Of a stretch of DNA of 14,247 bases, positions 7,218 through 14,247 are shown piece by piece. Source of the DNA: an uncultured Frankineae bacterium (GTDB lineage: Bacteria; Actinomycetota; Actinomycetes; Mycobacteriales; SCTD01); the NCBI GenBank assembly GCA_902805805.1, contig CADCUE010000069.1:1-14247 (forward strand), in the 5' to 3' direction. Below the pieces are notes generated by a model. It was not told the origin of the DNA, made no database searches, and was given only the letters and a program-made list of their open reading frames with translations. The position numbers and the translations under genes were made by a program. How positions within the stretch are numbered: position 1 is the first letter of the stretch; the number at the start of each line of letters is the position of its first letter.

Positions 7218-7907
7218 GTGCGCACCGCTGCGGCGTCGTCGCGGCGCGGTCAGGCTGCGGACGTGCTCGCTGACCTGCTCGACCTCGTGCTGCCGCGGGA
7301 CTGCGCCGGGTGCGCCGAGCCGGGCCGCACGCTGTGCGGGCGCTGCGCCCGCGAGCTGCGCCGGCCGGCGTTCGCGCACCGGCCGTGCCCGGCGCCGGCC
7401 GGCCTGCCCGATCTGACGGCCGCCGCGGCGTACGACGGGGTCGTCCGCTCGGTGCTGATCGCCCACAAGGAGCGCGGTCGGGTGGGGCTGGCCGGCCCGC
7501 TGGGCCGGGCCCTGGCCGAGGCCGTGCGGCTCCACGGTCCCGGTGCGGTGCTCGTGCCGGTGCCCTCCGCCGCGTCCGCGGTCCGTGCGCGCGGGCACGA
7601 CCACGCGCGACGGGTCGCGGCGCAGGCGGGCCGGCAGCTGGGCGTGCGCACGGCCGCGGTGCTGGTGCAGTCCCGGGCGGTCGACGACCAGTCCGGGCTC
7701 GACGCTGGTGAGCGACGGGCCAACCTCAGCGGCGCGCTCACCGCTCGTCGCCCGGTGCCCGGACTCGACGTGGTGGTGGTCGACGACCTCGTCACGACCG
7801 GGGCGACGCTGGCCGAGGCGGCCCGGGCGCTCGACGCTGCCGGCGCGCGGGTCCGCGGGGCCGCCGTCGTCGCGGCCACCCTGCGGTGGTCCCAGCGCAG
7901 GAGGTGA
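7218..7907 (+). CDS. ComF family phosphoribosyltransferase-like protein
   Basis: The protein is 229 residues from GTG 7218, or 214 residues from the in-frame GTG 7263. The second start may be the true one because ComF proteins usually begin close to the 'DLLDLVLPRDCAGC' segment; neither start has a clear ribosome binding site. Two CxxC pairs (CAGC and CGRC) near the N-terminus form a probable zinc finger. The C-terminal type I phosphoribosyltransferase fold has 'PVPSAASAVRARGHDHA' and the PRPP-binding motif 'VVVVDDLVTTGAT' (about 185-197 in the long numbering). The family is named after a Bacillus competence protein, but actinobacterial members at this locus have no proven role in DNA uptake, and the enzymatic substrate is unknown. 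It lies 37 bases after lpqB, so is probably in the same transcript. Confidence 0.92.
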   Translation: MRTAAASSRRGQAADVLADLLDLVLPRDCAGCAEPGRTLCGRCARELRRPAFAHRPCPAPAGLPDLTAAAAYDGVVRSVLIAHKERGRVGLAGPLGRALAEAVRLHGPGAVLVPVPSAASAVRARGHDHARRVAAQAGRQLGVRTAAVLVQSRAVDDQSGLDAGERRANLSGALTARRPVPGLDVVVVDDLVTTGATLAEAARALDAAGARVRGAAVVAATLRWSQRRR

Positions 7908-7912
7908 CCCCA

Positions 7913-7942
7913 CTGTGCAGGCCGCCGGGCGGGGTCTAGCGT
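7913..7942 (+). promoter_or_regulatory. Possible promoter of hpf
   Basis: A TAGCGT hexamer at 7937-7942 fits the loose actinobacterial -10 pattern TAnnnT. An 18-base spacer separates it from CTGTGC at 7913-7918, which is a poor -35. Transcription from here would give a leader of about 115 bases before the hpf start. That leader contains a small hairpin (GCACC 7953-7957 with GGTGC 7963-7967) and a 10-base palindrome at 7996-8005. No SigR/SigH-type GGAAT/GTT pair was seen. The assignment is weak. Confidence 0.35.
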
Positions 7943-8062
7943 CATCCCATCAGCACCCCAGTGGTGCGGGCCCGCCAGCCGCCGAGGACAGGAGCGCTCG
8001 CGAGCAGAGCAGGGCCCGGAGCATCGCTCGTGCCCCATTCCCGATGCACAGGAGGAAGCTGC

Positions 8063-8746
8063 GTGGACATCGTCGTCAAGGGCCGCAACGTGGAAGTCCC
8101 TGACCACTTCCGCGACCACGTCGCGCAGAAGCTGGCGCCTTCCGAACGGCTGGACTCCCGCGTCATCCGCCTCGACGTCGAGCTCGCGCACGAGAAGAAC
8201 CCCCGGCAGTCCGACCGGTGCCAGCGGGTCGAGATCACCTGCAACAGCAAGGGCCCGATCATCCGCGCCGAGGCCAGCGCGTCCGACTTCTACGCCGCCC
8301 TGGACGCCGCTGTCCTCAAGCTCGAGGCCCGGCTCCGCAAGGCCCACGACCGGCGCCGCGTCCACCACGGTCGGCACACGCCGCCCTCGGTCGCCGAGGC
8401 GACGGCCGGTCTGCCGGTCGGTCAGCCGCTCGGTGTCCCGGTGGGCCGCAACGGGCAGAGCGACCACGCACTGGAGACCGTCGCCCTCCTGGACCCGGGC
8501 GCGGGCGTCGGCTCGGACGGCACCGGTGCGCTCGACGGCGCCGCCTCGCGCGACGACACCGCCTCGTTGATCGTGCGCGACAAGACCCACGCCGCGACGC
8601 CCATGACCAGCGCCGACGCGCTCCACGAGATGGAGCTGGTCGGCCACGACTTCTTCCTCTACATGGACGCCGACACCGGGCTCCCCAGCGTGGTCTACCG
8701 CCGGCACGGCTACGACTACGGCGTCATCCGCCTGCAGACGGGCTAG
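8063..8746 (+). CDS. hpf: Long-form ribosome hibernation promoting factor (HPF/RaiA family)
   Basis: This 227-residue protein starts at GTG 8063. A strong AGGAGG ribosome binding site at 8050-8055 fixes this start; the nearby ATG 8044 is in another frame. The N-terminal RaiA-like domain (1-100) begins 'MDIVVKGRNVEVPDHFRDHV' and has the basic 'LRKAHDRRR' helix end expected to contact the small ribosomal subunit. A low-complexity linker covers about 101-165. The C-terminal dimerisation domain (about 167-225) contains 'DALHEMELVGHDFFLYMDADTG' and 'VVYRRHGYDYGVIRL'. Long HPFs join two 70S ribosomes into inactive 100S dimers during starvation or stress. The position between comF and secA is conserved in Actinobacteria. 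It probably has its own promoter because 155 bases separate it from comF. Confidence 0.96.
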   Translation: MDIVVKGRNVEVPDHFRDHVAQKLAPSERLDSRVIRLDVELAHEKNPRQSDRCQRVEITCNSKGPIIRAEASASDFYAALDAAVLKLEARLRKAHDRRRVHHGRHTPPSVAEATAGLPVGQPLGVPVGRNGQSDHALETVALLDPGAGVGSDGTGALDGAASRDDTASLIVRDKTHAATPMTSADALHEMELVGHDFFLYMDADTGLPSVVYRRHGYDYGVIRLQTG

Positions 8747-8749
8747 CCC

Positions 8750-8766
8750 GGGCCGGTCACCGGCCC
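8750..8766 (+). terminator. Palindromic hairpin just after hpf
   Basis: GGGCCGGTCACCGGCCC begins four bases after the hpf stop codon and is a perfect inverted repeat (8-base arms around a single C). As RNA it could fold with a 6-7 base GC stem and a short loop. No T-run follows, which is usual in high-GC Actinobacteria, so it is either an intrinsic-like terminator, an RNA end stabiliser or a protein binding site. Confidence 0.5.
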
Positions 8767-8818
8767 AGCGTCGCCCGAGCGGCCCCCCTCCGACGCGTCC
8801 CACGGCGCCCGCCCACGT

Positions 8819-8899
8819 GGCAAGATGCCGAGGTCGTCCCGATCCCCGGCTGCAGGGGAGCCGGGTCGACGGCGGCCCTGCCGTCCGACCCCGGAAGGA
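8819..8899 (+). promoter_or_regulatory. Promoter/leader of the orphan response regulator
   Basis: CAAGAT at 8821-8826 is a possible -10 element, lying within the small dyad GGCAAGATGCC (8819-8829); no -35 is evident. The putative leader then contains a hairpin, with CCCGGCT at 8845-8851 pairing with AGCCGGG at 8859-8865 around a 7-base loop. It ends in the ribosome binding site GGAAGGA at 8893-8899, five bases before TTG 8905. The transcription start is inferred, not shown. Confidence 0.4.
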
Positions 8900-8904
8900 T
8901 CGAC

Positions 8905-9618
8905 TTGTCCGACATCCCCGCCGCCGGTCCGCCCGCACCCAGCGGTGGTCTGGTCGTGGAACCGATCCGGGTCCTCGTCGTCGACGACCACGCCCTGTTC
9001 CGCCGCGGCCTGCAGATGGTGCTCGAGCAGGAGCCCGACATCGAGGTGGTGGCCGAGGCCAGCGACGGCGCGGAGGCGGTCGTCGCCGCGGCCAAGGAGA
9101 CGCCGGACATCGTCCTGATGGACGTGCGCATGCCGCGCCGCGGCGGCATCGACGCCTGCACCGCCATCCACGAGGCCGTGCCGTCCGCCAAGATCATCAT
9201 GCTGACGATCTCCGACGAGGAAGCCGACCTCTACGACGCCATCAAGGCCGGCGCCATGGGCTACCTGCTCAAGGAGATCTCCATCGAGGAGGTCGCCGCC
9301 GCCATCCGCGCGGTGCACGGCGGCCAGTCGCTGATCAGCCCGTCGATGGCCAGCAAGCTGCTGACCGAGTTCGCCTCGATGATCAAGAAGACCGACGACC
9401 GCCAGCAGGTCCCCACGCCGCGCCTCACGGACCGCGAGATGGAGGTCCTCAAGCTCGTCGCGAAGGGCATGAACAACCGCGACATCGCCAAGCAGCTGTT
9501 CATCAGCGAGAACACCGTCAAGAACCACATCCGCAACATCCTGGAGAAGCTCCAGCTGCACTCCCGGATGGAGGCCGTGGTCTACGCCGTCCGCGAGAAG
9601 CTGCTCGAGATCACCTGA
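8905..9618 (+). CDS. Orphan NarL/LuxR-family response regulator
   Basis: This 237-residue protein is called from TTG 8905 because GGAAGGA lies five bases upstream. An alternative is GTG 8956, which would drop a 17-residue Pro/Ala/Gly-rich lead but has no good ribosome binding site. The receiver domain (about 20-140) has D27/D28, phospho-acceptor D73 in 'DIVLMDVRMPRRGG', and K in 'GYLLKEIS'. The LuxR-type helix-turn-helix (about 174-230) reads 'LTDREMEVLKLVAKGMNNRD' followed by 'SENTVKNHIRNILEKL'. No histidine kinase gene lies beside it, so it is an orphan in this window. MtrB is not expected to be its partner because MtrA already fills that role. A regulator occupies an equivalent place near hpf and secA in Streptomyces, as far as I recall (possibly the one called OrrA); that memory should be verified. 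Targets are unknown. Confidence 0.93.
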   Translation: MSDIPAAGPPAPSGGLVVEPIRVLVVDDHALFRRGLQMVLEQEPDIEVVAEASDGAEAVVAAAKETPDIVLMDVRMPRRGGIDACTAIHEAVPSAKIIMLTISDEEADLYDAIKAGAMGYLLKEISIEEVAAAIRAVHGGQSLISPSMASKLLTEFASMIKKTDDRQQVPTPRLTDREMEVLKLVAKGMNNRDIAKQLFISENTVKNHIRNILEKLQLHSRMEAVVYAVREKLLEIT

Positions 9619-9629
9619 CGCGTCTCAGG
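9614..9629. terminator. Small hairpin shared by two convergent stop codons
   Basis: CCTGA (9614-9618) and TCAGG (9625-9629) form a 5-base inverted repeat with a 6-base loop. The regulator stop TGA is in the left arm and the GNAT gene stop (TCA on the plus strand) is in the right arm, so one element would act in both directions. The stem is short and lacks a T-run, so the terminator role is weak. Confidence 0.3.
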
Positions 9630-10731
9630 GCACGTACGCCCAGACCACCATGTCGACCCGCTCGTGCGACCGCGGCGCCGGACGGGCGGCTCGCGCGACG
9701 CCCTCCCGCACGAAGCCGGCCTTCTGCGCGACCCGCTGCGAGGCGGTGTTGCGGACGTCGGTGAGCAGCTCCACCCGGGCCAGGCCCAGCGCCTGCACGC
9801 CCCATGCCGTGTGCAGCCGGGTGCCCCGCGCCGCCACCCCCCGCCCCCGCGCCCAGGGAGCCACCCAGTAGCCGACCTCACCGACCTGGTCGCGGCCCAG
9901 CGTCAGCCCGACCGCGCCGAGCGGCTCGTCGGTCGTGGCGTCGACGACCGCCACGCTGGCCACCGTGCCCTGCGCCCACTCGAGCGGCACGACCCCGAGC
10001 GCCCAGGCGCGAGCGTCGTCCACGGTGTACGGGGCCGGCAGGGGCAGCCAGCGCGCGCTCTCGGCGTCGTCGCAGGCGCGCTGCACGACGGCGAGGTCGC
10101 GCTCGGCGAACCGCCGCAGCGCCACCACACCGTCGGACGGTCGCCCGAGCGGTGGCAGCGCGGCGGTGTCGCGCACGGGGTCGTCCGGCAGTCGGGCACC
10201 CAGCCAGCCGTCGACGTGCCCGCCGCGATGGACCATCCCGCGGCGCAGGATGCCCTCGACGGTGAAGCCGGCCTTCTCCGCGACCCGGCGGGAGGCGACG
10301 TTGCCGACCTCTGCTCTCCACTCGATCCGCTGCGCACCGAGCTCGGCGAACGCCCACCGGCACGCCACCCCCAGCGCGTCCGGGACGACCCCGCGTCCGC
10401 GCGCGGACGGCCGGCACCAGAAGCCGACGTCCCACACGTCCGGGTCGCCCGCCGGGCGCAGGACGAGGTCGGCCAGCACCTCGCCAGTGGTGCTGTCGCA
10501 GACGGCCCAGCTCAGCGCGGTCCGCTCCGCCCAGCCCCGCGGCGCCGTCTGCATGACGCGCTCTCGCGCGTGCTCGGCCAGGTAGGGCGTCGGCACGGAC
10601 GTCCACCGCTGCACCTCCGGGTCCGCGCACGCCTCGAGCAGCACGGTCTCGTCGCCGGTCTGCCACGGGCGCAGGTGCAGCCGACCGGCGGTGATCTCCA
10701 CGGGTTCCACGGACAGACTCTGCCCGGGCAC
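9625..10731 (-). CDS. Tandem GNAT-domain N-acetyltransferase (RimJ/RimL-like)
   Basis: This 368-residue protein has two GNAT domains in one chain. Domain 1 (about 14-180) has the acetyl-CoA loop 'RPSARGRGV' (107-115) and the RimJ/L-type signature 'EVGNVASRRVAEKAGFTVEG' (141-160). Domain 2 (about 202-366) has the parallel 'APWARGRGV' (291-299) and 'VRNTASQRVAQKAGFVREG' (326-344). Both acetyl-CoA sites look intact, so the protein probably arose by duplication. Such enzymes acetylate protein N-termini or small molecules; the substrate here cannot be told. The gene is convergent with the response regulator (6-base gap) and divergent from secA. The start is uncertain: a GGGAGGG run directly abuts GTG 10731, which is too close for normal use, and in-frame GTGs at 10710 and 10701 are alternatives. 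Confidence 0.88.
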   Translation of the reverse strand: MPGQSLSVEPVEITAGRLHLRPWQTGDETVLLEACADPEVQRWTSVPTPYLAEHARERVMQTAPRGWAERTALSWAVCDSTTGEVLADLVLRPAGDPDVWDVGFWCRPSARGRGVVPDALGVACRWAFAELGAQRIEWRAEVGNVASRRVAEKAGFTVEGILRRGMVHRGGHVDGWLGARLPDDPVRDTAALPPLGRPSDGVVALRRFAERDLAVVQRACDDAESARWLPLPAPYTVDDARAWALGVVPLEWAQGTVASVAVVDATTDEPLGAVGLTLGRDQVGEVGYWVAPWARGRGVAARGTRLHTAWGVQALGLARVELLTDVRNTASQRVAQKAGFVREGVARAARPAPRSHERVDMVVWAYVP

Positions 10732-10765
10732 CCCTCCCGAAGGCCAGGCGTTGCAGGCTGTGACA

Positions 10766-10807
10766 CCTAGGATCGATCAGGTCGTACGACGCCCCCTCCT
10801 CGAGGAG
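10766..10807 (+). promoter_or_regulatory. secA promoter and palindrome-rich leader
   Basis: TAGGAT at 10768-10773 is a good actinobacterial -10 element; TTGCAG at 10751-10756 is too close to be its -35. Within 42 bases there are four perfect palindromes: CCTAGG (10766-10771), GATCGATC (10771-10778), GTCGTACGAC (10781-10790) and CTCCTCGAGGAG (10796-10807). The last one covers the ribosome binding site GAGGAG (10802-10807), ten bases before the GTG start, and could mask it as a CUCC/GGAG stem with a UCGA loop. The promoter call is moderate and any regulatory role is unproven. Confidence 0.5.
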
Positions 10808-10817
10808 ATGCACCACC

Positions 10818-13865
<3,048 letters not shown>

Positions 13866-13899
13866 GCCCGGCGGCGGGGACCGCGGCTCGGGGTGGTCC

Positions 13900-14033
13900 G
13901 GTGCTCGGCGCGCCGGGCGGGTCGTGCAGCAGGACGCCTCGCGGTCGGCGGCGGGTGCCGCAGCCGGGGTGGCATGCGGGTGAGGGTGACCTGGTGCTCG
14001 GCGCGCCGGGCGGGTCGAGCAGCGGAACGCCTC
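13900..14033. repeat. Two copies of a 41-base direct repeat in the secA downstream region
   Basis: Copies at 13900-13940 and 13993-14033 match at 38 of 41 positions, and the first 25 bases are identical. Each begins GGTGCTCGGCGCGCCGGGCG and includes the palindrome GGCGCGCC. They are 93 bases apart, within the 186 non-coding bases between the secA stop (13865) and the end of the leftward DUF6459 gene (14052). Short inverted repeats, GAGCC 13864-13868 with GGCTC 13885-13889 and GGACC 13878-13882 with GGTCC 13895-13899, could serve as a weak secA terminator. I see no gene in this gap; open frames across it are low-complexity and show no domain. Confidence 0.85.
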
Positions 14034-14051
14034 CAGCGGGGCCGTCCGCCG

Positions 14052-14247
14052 CTAGGAGGACGGCAGTCCGGCGACGGCGGTGCAGCACCAGGCGCCGTCG
14101 ACGTGCTCCAGCCGCAGGGCGAACGCCCCGGCGCGGGACCCCCGCCGCACGGTCGCGCACACCTCCGCGACACCAGGAGCGGGCTCCTGGACGTGGACGC
14201 TGCGCACCGCGCCGGGGCCGGGGCGCAGTCCGCTGACGCGGGGCTGG
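14052..14247 (-). CDS. Rv3235 family (DUF6459) protein, C-terminal part only
   Basis: Sixty-four codons read leftward in from the right window edge to the stop TAG at 14052-14054. The start is outside the window. The visible segment contains 'VHVQEPAPGVAEVCATVRRG', then 'FALRLEHVDGAWCCTAVAGL', which matches the C-terminal pattern I know for Rv3235-like proteins (a predicted small alpha/beta fold ending in a W-x-C-T strand). These small proteins commonly lie beside secA in Actinobacteria. Function is unknown. The gene converges on secA with 186 bases between the stops. Confidence 0.78.
   Translation of the reverse strand, partial: QPRVSGLRPGPGAVRSVHVQEPAPGVAEVCATVRRGSRAGAFALRLEHVDGAWCCTAVAGLPSS

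Noticed and set aside
3724..7225. Long minus-strand frames opposite mtrB and lpqB
   Set aside because: They mirror well-supported genes with full motif sets. Their products are His/Arg/Gln-rich and without domains.
13901..14236. Plus-strand open frame across the repeat region after secA
   Set aside because: It has no ribosome binding site, has low-complexity Arg/Pro/Ala content and overlaps the recognisable DUF6459 end on the other strand.

Overview
The window is a very GC-rich bacterial chromosome segment with strong G/C preference at third codon positions. Its gene order, mtrA-mtrB-lpqB-comF-hpf-(response regulator)-secA, is a signature of Actinobacteria. The GC content, the GTG/TTG starts and the orphan LuxR-type regulator between hpf and secA suggest a non-mycobacterial actinomycete, for example something near Geodermatophilales or Frankiales. 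That taxonomic placement is an inference and was not tested by any search.

Left part (1-2919, minus strand): three tightly coupled genes read leftward off the window. They encode a multi-spanning membrane protein with a Pro/Gly/Tyr-rich N-terminal tail, a one-span DUF4129 protein, and a two-span DUF4350 protein cut by the left edge. Both junctions are 4-base GTGA stop/start overlaps with no visible ribosome binding site. In related genomes such genes lead into a MoxR ATPase/DUF58 cluster, so that is expected just outside the window.

Centre (2920-7907, plus strand): a 139-base divergent intergenic region, then the MtrA response regulator, the MtrB sensor kinase and the LpqB lipoprotein. This is the envelope and cell-division signalling module of Actinobacteria. 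A ComF-type phosphoribosyltransferase follows.

Right-centre (7908-10731): the long-form ribosome hibernation factor hpf has its own leader. It is followed by a palindromic hairpin and then an orphan NarL/LuxR-type response regulator that starts at TTG behind a good ribosome binding site. A tandem-GNAT acetyltransferase gene converges on it, and the two stop codons are only 6 bases apart.

Right part (10732-14247): a short divergent region rich in small palindromes precedes secA, whose product is the essential preprotein translocase ATPase with a long disordered tail ending in an intact zinc-binding motif. After secA come 186 non-coding bases holding two copies of a 41-base direct repeat, then the C-terminal end of a leftward Rv3235-like (DUF6459) gene cut by the right edge.

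Functionally the segment joins envelope sensing (MtrAB-LpqB), protein export (SecA) and translation control (HPF, GNAT). It is mostly conserved core chromosome. I see no mobile elements, RNA genes, CRISPR arrays or obviously foreign islands, and no convincing undescribed multi-gene system. The points worth a second look are the intergenic repeat after secA, the palindromes covering the secA ribosome binding site, the small duplication at the mtrB/lpqB junction, and the leaders of hpf and the orphan regulator.
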